From assembly GCF_009728835.1 (NCBI RefSeq), contig NZ_CP033455.1, positions 186,001 through 250,000 on the forward strand: DNA of 64,000 nt, read 5' to 3'. The position numbers and the translations under genes were made by a program. Below, in pieces: positions 22,127 through 30,611 of this stretch. How positions within the stretch are numbered: the stretch's first letter is position 1; each line of letters opens with the position of its first letter. The notes beneath the pieces were generated by a model. It was not told the DNA's origin, searched no databases, and saw only the letters and a list, made by a program, of their open reading frames with translations. This DNA is from Ehrlichia ruminantium (GTDB lineage Bacteria > Pseudomonadota > Alphaproteobacteria > Rickettsiales > Anaplasmataceae).

Positions 22127-23094
22127 ATTAAGTTTAAAATATCATATAGTTGACAGGTATATAATTCTTAGAAGTTACTGATTTGAGGTGATATCCGTGG
22201 TATCAACTTGTTATCCAGAGATTTTGATTGTTAGTTTTTATATAGCATGGTCAAATAATTTGGAGCAGAGTCTTTTATAGAGAAAAAGAGAGTATAATAG
22301 TCTGCATAATTGATTTTGTAATGAAGTTATGCTGTTACCAGTGATTATTATTTACGTTATAGTGTTTATAAATATTTGGTACTGAAAATCTTATTGTGTA
22401 AAAACTTTAGATTTTCGGTTTTTTTATGCAGTATAGTTGAGAACTTAAGGATTATGTGCTTTATGACTGAAAAGAGTGTGTAGGAATATTGTTATTATAA
22501 CTGGGTTTTATAAGATTATTCTGTTATAAGTAATTGTTGCTCAGATTATAGTGTTTATAGATATTTGATGTTGGAAATCTTATTCTGTAAGAACTTTAGA
22601 TTTTCGGTTTTTTTATGCAGTATAGTTGGATCATTAAGGATTATGTACTTTAGACTAGAAAGAGTGTGTAGGAATATTGTTATTATAACTGGGTTTTATA
22701 AGATTATTCTGTTATAAGTAATTGTTGCTCAGATTATAGTGTTTATAAATGTTTGATGTTGGAAATCTTATTCTGTAAGAACTTTGTATGTTTAGTGTAT
22801 TGATGAATGTAGTATGAACGACTAATATTATAAGTTTACTTTTTATTTCTGTAAAAAAGCTTTGTTGTTATTAGGTATTATACTTTTTTAGTAATATATA
22901 TTTTGATAATGTTATTGTATTGCTGTAATTTTGATTTGTAGTGTGGTTTGTATAAAGTACATACATAGCATTGAACCTTGAATTTATATTTTATAGTGAG
23001 AAGATTGAATTTATAAAGTTGAATAAGTTATTGTCTGATATAGCCTTGTGATGTCTAGAAAATGTGTCAATATTTATTTTACAAAAGATAACCA
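22127..23094. other. Intergenic region after the AsmA-family gene
   Basis: No gene is seen. It contains a 188 bp array (22250–22795) and about 300 bp of unique AT-rich sequence before a second, unrelated array starts near 23095. The two arrays lie between the 3' ends of the AsmA gene and lnt. Confidence 0.45.
22250..22795. repeat. 188 bp tandem array, about 2.9 copies
   Basis: 'gattttcggttttttt' recurs at 22410 and 22599 (189 bp), and 'ggaaatcttattctgtaag' at 22573 and 22761 (188 bp). The third unit breaks off after 'actttg'. The middle and right units are close to identical over 'gagtgtgtaggaatattg'. Confidence 0.88.
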
Positions 23095-23559
23095 TGTTTT
23101 TATATAACAGTTTCGTATTTAATGGTACTATTGGCTATGTGGTATAAGATAACAAGTAAAATAATAGAATCTTATCTTTTATATTCTTGCAGTTATTGTG
23201 AAGTTATATGTTTGGAAGAGACACATTGAATAATGCAATAATATTAATATTTGTGTTTTTATATAACAGTTCCGTATTTAATGGTACTATTGGCTATGTG
23301 GTATAAGATAACAAGTAAAATAATAGAATCTTATCTTTTATATTCTTGCAGTTATTGTGAAGTTATATGCTTGGAAGAGACACATTGAATAATGCAATAA
23401 TATTAATATTTGTGTTTTTATATAACAGTTTCGTATTTAGTGGTACTATTGGCTATGTGGTATAAGATAACAAGTAATAATAGAATCTTATCTTTTATAT
23501 TCTTGCAATTATTATGAAGTTATATGCTTGGAAGAGACACATTGAATAATACAATAATA
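23095..23559. repeat. 159 bp tandem array abutting the lnt stop codon
   Basis: 'tatataacag' recurs at 23101, 23260 and 23419, exactly 159 bp apart. The units are nearly identical and include 'tggtactattggctatgtgg' and 'gaagagacacattgaat'. The last unit runs up to the lnt stop codon at 23560. Confidence 0.93.
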
Positions 23560-25077
23560 TTAGTGTTTTTTTGTTCTATATCTATGGAATATGATTTTAA
23601 ATAGTAGCAAAACTAATATTATTAATCCAACTACTGGAGTAATGAACTTACTTGTATACTTAGAATAGAATGTCCCACTATTTATATGGTAGGGTAAATA
23701 TGAATCAATAACGCCTTCTGTTATTATAGGCAATGAATGTACTATTATACCGTAGCTATCTATAACAGCAGAAATTCCTGTATTAGCTGCTCGAATTGTA
23801 GGTAATCCATTTTCTATGCTTCTCATTCTACTCATTTCAAGATGTTGATAAGGTTGTGAGCTTATTCCAAACCACCCATCATTTGTAAGGTTAATTATCC
23901 ATTTTCCACTGATGCACTTATCTCTTATTTCATGGCTAAAAATGGTTTCATAACATATTGAAGGTACAAAGGGTACTTTGCTGTTATGCAATGGTATTAG
24001 TTTTTCCTTTCTCTCTCCTGGGCTATAGTTAAATCCAGCTACTATGGATCTCGGTACAATACTGCTTAATATGGATGGTATAAACTCACCAAATGGTACT
24101 AAGTGATATTTATCGTAATAATCAATTATTCTACCATTGCCGTCGATTGCAAATAGTGTGTTGTGAAATTTTTGACTTTTTTCATCATATCTTGTACCAC
24201 CAGCAATTAAAAACTTTGGAATTGTAAACTTAATGTTATTCTTTATTGTATAACTGTTTTTATCTGTTAACAGTGGGAAAGAGCCCTCACTCCAGATAAT
24301 ATGTGTTCTTGAATTCAATCCGTATTTACTAGTTAGCCCTAGGTATGTTTGAAAAGTATTATATTCCTGGTCTTCATTTTCATCCCAACGATGGTCTACG
24401 TTGCCTTGAACTATGCGTAAAGTAATATCATCATGATACTTGTGTTCTTGATTTGATAACCTGTTACTTCCATAAACGTACATACTCACCAATATTGATA
24501 ATGCGACTATACATGATAAAATGCTCTTATCTTGTATAGATACGCCAACTGCTGCACTACATAACACAGCAAGAAATGTCATCCCATGTGGTCCAATTAA
24601 TGAAGCAGTTTGCAACATTTCTGTGGAAAAAGACCAAGAGTATCCCAATAAGTTCCACGGAAATATCATTTCAATACATATTCCAGCTATGGTGAATGAT
24701 AATGATAGAATTATTAGCCCGCAAAATTTTTTATAGTTTATAAAATGAGTAATGGAAGCAGCTATACCAAAAAATAGTGATAAAATTGATGGAATTATTA
24801 TGACAGCCAATGGTACTAATGGCCAAAAAATTTTTGTTTGATTTATTAATGGAATAGCAAGCCAATATAAACTAGTTGTGAAATATCCAAACCCAAACCA
24901 CCATCCTAGACAAAAAGCTTGTTTTGTATTTTGTATGTGTGATAAAGTTATGTAAAATCCAGACATCCCGATCAATAAAGCAATAAACATATAAAAGGGT
25001 GGCGTTGATATAGCAGACATTGCTCCTAATATCATTGCAAATGTGTAACTGTATCTTTTATATATGGATGATTCCAT
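23560..25077 (-). CDS. lnt: Apolipoprotein N-acyltransferase
   Basis: Adds the third acyl chain to the N-terminal Cys of lipoproteins at the periplasmic face of the inner membrane. The product is 505 aa, the usual length. Six or so membrane segments fill residues 10–205. A nitrilase-like domain (about 220–470) carries the catalytic triad: Glu in WSEGSFP, Lys in YDKYHLVPFGE and Cys in SICYET. A final membrane helix (about 478–498) closes the protein. The start ATG at 25077 is supported by length. Its partner system LolD lies about 8 kb upstream, unlinked. A 159 bp tandem array touches its 3' end. Confidence 0.96.
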   Translation of the reverse strand: MESSIYKRYSYTFAMILGAMSAISTPPFYMFIALLIGMSGFYITLSHIQNTKQAFCLGWWFGFGYFTTSLYWLAIPLINQTKIFWPLVPLAVIIIPSILSLFFGIAASITHFINYKKFCGLIILSLSFTIAGICIEMIFPWNLLGYSWSFSTEMLQTASLIGPHGMTFLAVLCSAAVGVSIQDKSILSCIVALSILVSMYVYGSNRLSNQEHKYHDDITLRIVQGNVDHRWDENEDQEYNTFQTYLGLTSKYGLNSRTHIIWSEGSFPLLTDKNSYTIKNNIKFTIPKFLIAGGTRYDEKSQKFHNTLFAIDGNGRIIDYYDKYHLVPFGEFIPSILSSIVPRSIVAGFNYSPGERKEKLIPLHNSKVPFVPSICYETIFSHEIRDKCISGKWIINLTNDGWFGISSQPYQHLEMSRMRSIENGLPTIRAANTGISAVIDSYGIIVHSLPIITEGVIDSYLPYHINSGTFYSKYTSKFITPVVGLIILVLLLFKIIFHRYRTKKH

Positions 25078-25231
25078 TAATTTATGACCTTGTTAATATT
25101 TGATGCCAGGAATACCAACATAATAGCTATTGTAAACATTTTTTATGTTATGTAAAGCATAAGGCTTTGATTAAATAATAACAAGTTTTTGAAACCTGAA
25201 CTATTAAAAACATATGACCATAGTATTATGT

Positions 25232-25580
25232 CTACTTTAAATTAATCCTAGCTTCAATTTGATTTACCATACTAGTGATATTGCTATTTTCTACTTTAAC
25301 ATATATGCTGCATAATTCTTCAATATCACTGTTTAAGAAAGGTATGCTTTGATTTACTAATATCAGGTTTTTTGCTGTTCTGGTTCACCAATGTACTCAA
25401 TTTCTAGTGCATTTTCTTCGATTATTCCTAGTTTCCTGATATTTTGCTTTCCTAAGTTGTAAAGTAAAAATTACATACATTAGGCAAATATGTTACCAAT
25501 CCTGTATATATTGACAAAAATATTATTGTGTTTTTTATGGTTCTAACTTTGAAGTTTAAAGACTTGTTAGTAGCGACTTA
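25232..25580 (-). pseudogene. Decayed paralogue of the 56.6 kb PilP-like gene
   Basis: Read on the minus strand, this stretch matches the C-terminal half of the gene at 56559–57132 in the same order. Aligned pairs include LPNVCNFY against LSNVCDFY, EENALEIE against EENALEVE, PDISK against SDISK and SIYVKVEN against SIYVQSRK (SIYVKVEN in the shifted frame). It is broken by several stops and at least two frame changes. The last segment is open to a TAG at 25232–25234. No intact N-terminal half could be made out above about 25580. This is seen directly by hand alignment; no other gene family explains it. Confidence 0.8.
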
Positions 25581-25865
25581 TAGTATGATTATGTTATTGT
25601 TTTTATATCTTGCATACTTAATTATGTAATACAATTGAAAGGTTTGATTTTGGGATGTATATTTGTAATTACCTAGTTATTGTGTAGAATGCTATATCGT
25701 AAAAATATTATATTTATTGATGAAAGATATAAGGTTTATTGTTGTGTATTAATATTATAATATATTAAGTGAGAAACAGGATTTACAATAAATACGCTTG
25801 CCTTTTTGGGAATATTTTAGTAGTTTTGACAATCATATGATACTTGAGTTTATGGGGTATATCTA
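25581..25865. other. Unique sequence upstream of the MrpD-like gene
   Basis: About 285 bp with no supported gene. It may hold further decayed sequence of the neighbouring pseudogene and must contain the promoter of the next gene. Confidence 0.3.
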
Positions 25866-27344
25866 ATGAGTAGTTCGTTAGCTGTGTTGCAGGTCGTTAT
25901 ACCTTTATTTGCTGCAATAATATGTGCTTTGTTGAAAAATAGTACATTAGTAAGAATTATATCATCTATTATTGTAATGGTGTCTTTTTCCATTGCATTA
26001 ATGTTATTTTACCAGGTTTATTATGGTGATGTTATCAAGTATAGCTTAGGTGGGTGGATGATCCCTTATGGAATAGAACTTAAAATAAATATATTTAATG
26101 CTACTATGCTTGTTTTAGTAAATTTCATTGCTCTGATGAGTATATTGTATAGTATATACCATAATGTGAGAGAAATAAGTATAAATAAGATATCAAGTTT
26201 TTATTCTGTGTTTTTATTGTGCCTAGGGGGCTTTCTTGGAATATTAGTATCAAATGATGTTTTTAATATATATGTTTTTCTTGAAATTTCATCTATTTCT
26301 TCCTATATTTTAGTTGCAATGGGAAAGGATAAAACTGCTTTAGTAGCAGCATTTGATTATTTAGTAATAGGTACTATTGGTGCAACTTTTTACTTAATAG
26401 GAATAGGGTTTTTATATGCTATTACTGGTACTTTAAATGTTGGGGATTTATTCCTTATAATTCATGATAGATCTCTCATGACAAATAGGGTAACACAAAT
26501 TGGGATGCTATTTATAATGATAGGTCTGTTTATAAAAACAGCATTATTTCCATTTCATAGATGGTTAATACAAGCTTATAGTTCTGCGCCTACTTTTATT
26601 TCTGTGTTTTTTTCTGGTACCTCTACTAAAGTGATGATGTATCTAATTATAAAGATGATATATGATGTATTTAAGGCTGATTTTGTTTTTATTACTTTGC
26701 CATTTAATGCCGTCTTTATGTGTTTTGCTGTTTTGTCGATAATTTGTGGATCCTTACTTGCAATTTTTACTAGCAATGTTAAAAAAATATTTGCATATTC
26801 AAGTATTTCTCATTTGGGATATATTATATTTGCAGTTAGTTTAAATACTAGTTATGGGTTAGTTGCGGCTATAGCTTATATTATTAGTCATAGTTTGGTT
26901 AAGTCAGCGTTGTTTATGGTGGTAGGTAGTATTGATTATAATTGTGGTAATATAAACCTTAAGGATTGTGCAAGTATTTCTGAAACTATGCCAAGGGTTG
27001 CTTTGCCGTTTGTTATATTATGTTTAAGTCTAGTTGGTATGCCAGTTACTTCAGGGTTTATTGCTAAGTGGTATGTCTTTGATGCGGCAGTAAAGTCTGA
27101 TTTTTGGGTTGGTATTTTTGTTCTGCTTGTAGGGTCTGGGTTATCTATCATATATGTATGGAGAATAGTTGAGGCAATTTGTTTTAGCACACCTAATAAT
27201 CAGATAATAAGTTCACCTAAAATGCCACCGAATGTTATGGTATTATGTATTTGGATAATGACAATTGCTTCCATTGTTATTGGAATATATCCAGGGCCTT
27301 TAACATCAATTTCTAATAAGATAGCAACATTACTGTTATATTGA
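25866..27344 (+). CDS. MrpD/NuoN-family proton antiporter subunit
   Basis: Polytopic membrane protein (492 aa, about 14 predicted helices) of the NuoL/M/N–MrpA/D family, which couples proton movement to redox or to sodium exchange. The conserved features are a Glu in the helix IYVFLEISSISSY (about residue 140), the Lys/His region FIKTALFPFHRWLIQAY and the Lys-rich KKIFAYSSISHLGYI segment. The overall pattern is nearer to Mrp antiporter subunit D than to NuoN. No other mrp or nuo gene is adjacent; in Rickettsiales such genes are commonly scattered. The ATG at 25866 has a GGGG sequence at workable distance. It is convergent with the small membrane protein gene downstream. Confidence 0.85.
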   Translation: MSSSLAVLQVVIPLFAAIICALLKNSTLVRIISSIIVMVSFSIALMLFYQVYYGDVIKYSLGGWMIPYGIELKINIFNATMLVLVNFIALMSILYSIYHNVREISINKISSFYSVFLLCLGGFLGILVSNDVFNIYVFLEISSISSYILVAMGKDKTALVAAFDYLVIGTIGATFYLIGIGFLYAITGTLNVGDLFLIIHDRSLMTNRVTQIGMLFIMIGLFIKTALFPFHRWLIQAYSSAPTFISVFFSGTSTKVMMYLIIKMIYDVFKADFVFITLPFNAVFMCFAVLSIICGSLLAIFTSNVKKIFAYSSISHLGYIIFAVSLNTSYGLVAAIAYIISHSLVKSALFMVVGSIDYNCGNINLKDCASISETMPRVALPFVILCLSLVGMPVTSGFIAKWYVFDAAVKSDFWVGIFVLLVGSGLSIIYVWRIVEAICFSTPNNQIISSPKMPPNVMVLCIWIMTIASIVIGIYPGPLTSISNKIATLLLY

Positions 27345-27572
27345 GCATTCTACTAAAATTGTAACTTAATATATCTCTTGTGTTTTATCATATCTACAAA
27401 TGTTACATAACGTTAAGTGAATCCTATACTTACATCCAATAGAATATTACCATTTAACTAATTATATTTCACAAAATTATAACGACATTTCCTATACTGA
27501 ATTACAAGACTCTATCAAATTTTCAATAAATCTCGAATACTACCAAAATAATACCACTTTAGTTCCAGGTAA

Positions 27573-27881
27573 CTACCTACCTCTACCATGCTCTTTACTT
27601 TCAAATACTTGAGATACTGAGTCGATAGTAAAAGCTGTACTATGTGTGGTATGATGTTCTGGTATATAGTTCCTGTCAGTAGGCTTGGGATTATATGTGC
27701 TTCCCGTGTTACCAAGACTGTTTACAGATAACTTTTCCTTATGTTGAAGTTTTTTAGAAAGTCTTTTTTTACTGTACTTAATGATACAAAAACCACCTGT
27801 AACTAACAGGAATATTGACAATACTATCAACTTTGGATTGGTTATTATATACAATAACAAATTATAAAAATCACTTAGCAT
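27573..27881 (-). CDS. Small single-pass membrane protein of unknown function
   Basis: I do not recognise this 102-aa protein. A short N-terminus precedes one membrane helix (about 16–35, KLIVLSIFLLVTGGFCII). A Lys-rich stretch (KYSKKRLSKKLQHKEK) follows, which by the positive-inside rule places the C-terminal half in the cytoplasm. That half is polar, Thr/His-rich and probably disordered. The ATG at 27881 has an AAAGAGA ribosome-binding sequence 6 nt upstream, which argues that it is expressed. It is convergent with the MrpD-like gene. Confidence 0.55.
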   Translation of the reverse strand: MLSDFYNLLLYIITNPKLIVLSIFLLVTGGFCIIKYSKKRLSKKLQHKEKLSVNSLGNTGSTYNPKPTDRNYIPEHHTTHSTAFTIDSVSQVFESKEHGRGR

Positions 27882-28249
27882 AACATCTCTTTAAAATAAC
27901 GATCACACAACTATTATTATATGGTCAAAATATGCATAAGCATAGCAAATAATTAGTGCCATGTTATTTTTTTTGATCATGTTTATGAAATTAGTATTTA
28001 ACATAAAATAACTCATTATCACTTTATAGTATATAACTACCCTTTGTACTTATTTAATTTGCATATTATATGTTTTAACAGTTTGTTTATAATATCAATA
28101 CAATTTTACTGATGTATATAATAATATGAAATAATTCATGCTTAATTATACTATCATCAATATATTTTTATGTAATATTATTGCTTAATTCCTTTGTCTG
28201 TTGTTAACTAAAAATATAATGCTGCCAGAGATATAAGGTTTTGACAATA
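27882..28249. other. Intergenic stretch between the small membrane protein gene and mlaD
   Basis: About 370 bp, AT-rich. No gene, repeat or RNA is seen. Confidence 0.4.
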
Positions 28250-28699
28250 CTATTTCATTAATGAATCTATAACTTTAGCAATAATTGTATTAAAACTTAA
28301 ATCTGAATGTGTATGTTCTATTACACCTTCGTTGGGTATAATTTCTTGCTCTGATCCAAGCTCAATATCTATATGTTTTTTTCCTAACATATTACTATTT
28401 AATATAGATGCAGAGCTATCTAAGGGTAATAGAATACCTTTTTGTAAACACATTGTTACTGTAGGAATATATTTCTCAGTTAATGATATTGAATTGACTG
28501 TTCCTATTTTTACTCCAGATATTGTTACTTCATCTCCTATATCTAATCCATCTACATTTGAGAACAATGCTTTAACTGTGTAACAACTACGAAAAGTATT
28601 TTTGTATGGTAATTTATTGAATGCTACTATACCAATAGATACTGCCCCTATTAGGACTAGGAGGCCTATAAAAATTTCAATAATGTTTGATCTATACAT
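28250..28699 (-). CDS. mlaD: MlaD-like phospholipid transport protein (MCE domain)
   Basis: Substrate-binding subunit of the Mla ABC system, which moves phospholipids between inner and outer membranes. The product is 149 aa, matching short alphaproteobacterial MlaD. An N-terminal anchor (about 9–27, IFIGLLVLIGAVSIGIVAF) is followed by one MCE domain (about 38–118) with FSNVDGLDIGDEVTISGVKI and a LGKKHIDIELG strand. It is downstream of the NDUFA12 gene by 27 nt and probably cotranscribed; this pairing is seen in other alphaproteobacteria. The remaining mla genes are elsewhere. Confidence 0.9.
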   Translation of the reverse strand: MYRSNIIEIFIGLLVLIGAVSIGIVAFNKLPYKNTFRSCYTVKALFSNVDGLDIGDEVTISGVKIGTVNSISLTEKYIPTVTMCLQKGILLPLDSSASILNSNMLGKKHIDIELGSEQEIIPNEGVIEHTHSDLSFNTIIAKVIDSLMK

Positions 28700-28726
28700 A
28701 AGGTACCGATGTTGATATGTCTTATA

Positions 28727-29008
28727 TTATTTAAAAAATTTTTGAGGGTGGTAAGCATATTTAGTTCCAGTTAAATTTGGCATATGGGAATTTTGTGTTT
28801 GGGAGATTGGTAACTGGTTATCTGTGTAATGTAACCATATATGCCATAATGCAGGAACTTTTGTTGGATCAGCTTTACCATTATATATTACCCATCTTTT
28901 TTCTCCGGTTTTTGTTAAGGAATTATAGTAACGATTACCTAATATATCTTTACCAACTAATTGTTTGTTTTTTCTTAGCATAAACTGTAAATTACTAAAA
29001 AACTGCAT
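28727..29008 (-). CDS. NDUFA12-family complex I accessory subunit
   Basis: Bacterial homologue of the mitochondrial complex I subunit NDUFA12 (B17.2), found in alphaproteobacteria as an accessory subunit of NADH:ubiquinone oxidoreductase on the cytoplasmic side. The product is 93 aa. The family core is clear: GKDILGNRYYNS, then RWVIYNGKADPTKVPALWHIWLH (core residues R, W, Y, DPT, VP, W and WLH) and the C-terminal HMPNLTGT. There is no membrane segment. It is divergent from nrdR and 27 nt upstream of mlaD. Confidence 0.9.
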   Translation of the reverse strand: MQFFSNLQFMLRKNKQLVGKDILGNRYYNSLTKTGEKRWVIYNGKADPTKVPALWHIWLHYTDNQLPISQTQNSHMPNLTGTKYAYHPQKFFK

Positions 29009-29146
29009 ATTAATTATATGAATTATAACTATAGTCTATGTTAATATAATACTGATGATAATATAATACAATTATTAACTAGGTATGTCGTTAATTATTT
29101 TATATACTAAATTAACTTGATAAAGCTGTGTATCTAGAAATTACTT

Positions 29147-29608
29147 ATGAAATGTCCTTTTTGTAATAATATCAGTACTCATGTTAAAGACTCAAGGTCA
29201 ATAGAAAATGGTATGTTAATCAGAAGACGCAGAGTTTGTCCTGTGTGTAATTCTAGATTTACTACTACTGAGAAACTCTTACTAAGATCACTTGTGGTAA
29301 TTAAAAAGAATGGAGAATCTGAACCATTTGATAAAAAAAAGCTGCTGTCTTCTATTCTTATAGCTACGAAAAAACGTCCAGTGAATCATGAGAGAATAAA
29401 TATGATGGTAAATAATATCTTTTATGAGTTAGAGGGTAAACAAGACAATGCTATTCCAAGTGATGTTATTGGTAAAATGGTTATGGATAACCTTTTTAAA
29501 TTAGATAAAGTAGCATATGTCAGGTTTGCTTCTGTATATATGAATTTTAAAAATATTAACGATTTTAGTAATATAATAGCAAAAATAATTAATGAAAATC
29601 ACTTGTAA
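29147..29608 (+). CDS. nrdR: Transcriptional repressor NrdR
   Basis: Represses ribonucleotide reductase genes in response to ATP/dATP. The product is 153 aa. The N-terminal zinc ribbon has the pairs CPFC (3–6) and CPVC (31–34), flanking RRRRVC-type basic residues for DNA binding. The ATP-cone domain (about 49–139) starts with VIKKNGESEPFDKKKL. The length and motifs are complete. Its targets would be nrd genes preceded by NrdR boxes; none are in this window. Confidence 0.96.
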   Translation: MKCPFCNNISTHVKDSRSIENGMLIRRRRVCPVCNSRFTTTEKLLLRSLVVIKKNGESEPFDKKKLLSSILIATKKRPVNHERINMMVNNIFYELEGKQDNAIPSDVIGKMVMDNLFKLDKVAYVRFASVYMNFKNINDFSNIIAKIINENHL

Positions 29609-29723
29609 TGTAAGCATCATAGAAATTTATTGCTATGAGTATATTAATTCTTGAATTGTTGAAAAGGTTATGTTATTTAATTTACCGTAGTTTGAGTTGC
29701 GCCTATTAATTGTGATCCTATGG

Positions 29724-29796
29724 GGGGGTATAGCTCACTTGGTAGAGCGTCTGCTTTGCACGCAGAAGGTCAGCGGTTCGATTCCGCTTACCTCCA
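29724..29796 (+). tRNA. tRNA-Ala (anticodon TGC)
   Basis: A 73-nt cloverleaf. The acceptor stem GGGGGTA (29724–29730) pairs with TACCTCC and discriminator A at 29796, including the G3·U70 pair that identifies alanine tRNA. The D arm contains TAGCTCACTTGGTAGAGC. The anticodon stem TCTGC/GCAGA flanks the loop TTTGCAC with TGC at 29757–29759. The T arm is AGCGG-TTCGATT-CCGCT. The 3' CCA is not encoded. Confidence 0.97.
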
Positions 29797-30611
29797 CATT
29801 TTTGATATGTAATTCCTTCTTGTAAACATTTATATAAAGTAAAATATCTTGAAGTTGTTTGCTTAAATGATTTTTTAATATGTTAGTATAAATGTACATT
29901 GCCATTAGTATTAGTAACTTACTTATATGTTAAGTGATATTATTAAGTTCTGTAATTCAATATGTTTAAACTTGGTTATATTTAATTGCTTTTATAATTT
30001 TGTAGACTTGGAGAGTTATAATTAGTATTTAGGTTACCACTGGTTTATTGATATTGTAATTTTTTAAGTAATACAGATGCTATAAGGTTTTCTATATTAT
30101 GAAAAAGTTGATAATTGGATTATTAATTTAATGTATTTTGTAGTTTTTGCTAATTTATCAGTATATTGATTTACATAACGTGTATTACAAATATTCTATA
30201 TAAAAATATGCATTGTTACTTTAATTAACCTATAAATTGTAGATGATATTTTAGTTTGTACTTTATGATGCTAATGTTCAAGTAATGTATTATTTTTTAT
30301 CATAATATTGATTTTACGTATACGTGTATTACATATTCTATGTAAAAATATGCATTGTTACTTTAATTAACCTGAATTGTAGGTGATATTTTAGTTTGTA
30401 CTTTATGATGCTAATGTTCAAGTAATGTATTATTTTTTATCATAATATTGATTTTACGTATACGTGTATTACGTATTCTATATAAAAATATACATTATTA
30501 CTTTAATTAACCTATAAATTGTAGATGATATTTTAGTGCATACTTTTATGGTATTAATGTTCAGTAATATGTTATTTTTTATCATGCATATATTGAACTA
30601 TTGATAGTTGT
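29797..30611. other. Intergenic region after tRNA-Ala, partly a tandem array
   Basis: About 370 bp of unique AT-rich sequence followed by a 141 bp tandem array (listed separately) that reaches the 3' end of the next gene. No further RNA gene is seen. Confidence 0.45.
30165..30600. repeat. 141 bp tandem array, three copies
   Basis: 'atgcattgttactttaat' recurs at 30208 and 30350 and, as 'atacattattactttaat', at 30490: periods 142 and 140. Each unit contains 'tattttttatcat' and the first two have 'gatgctaatgttcaagtaatg'. The array ends about 12 bp from the stop codon of the 573-aa protein gene. Confidence 0.9.

Noticed and set aside
28777-28983. 68-codon plus-strand frame opposite the NDUFA12 gene
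   Set aside because: The minus-strand frame has clear family motifs; this one is its antisense shadow.
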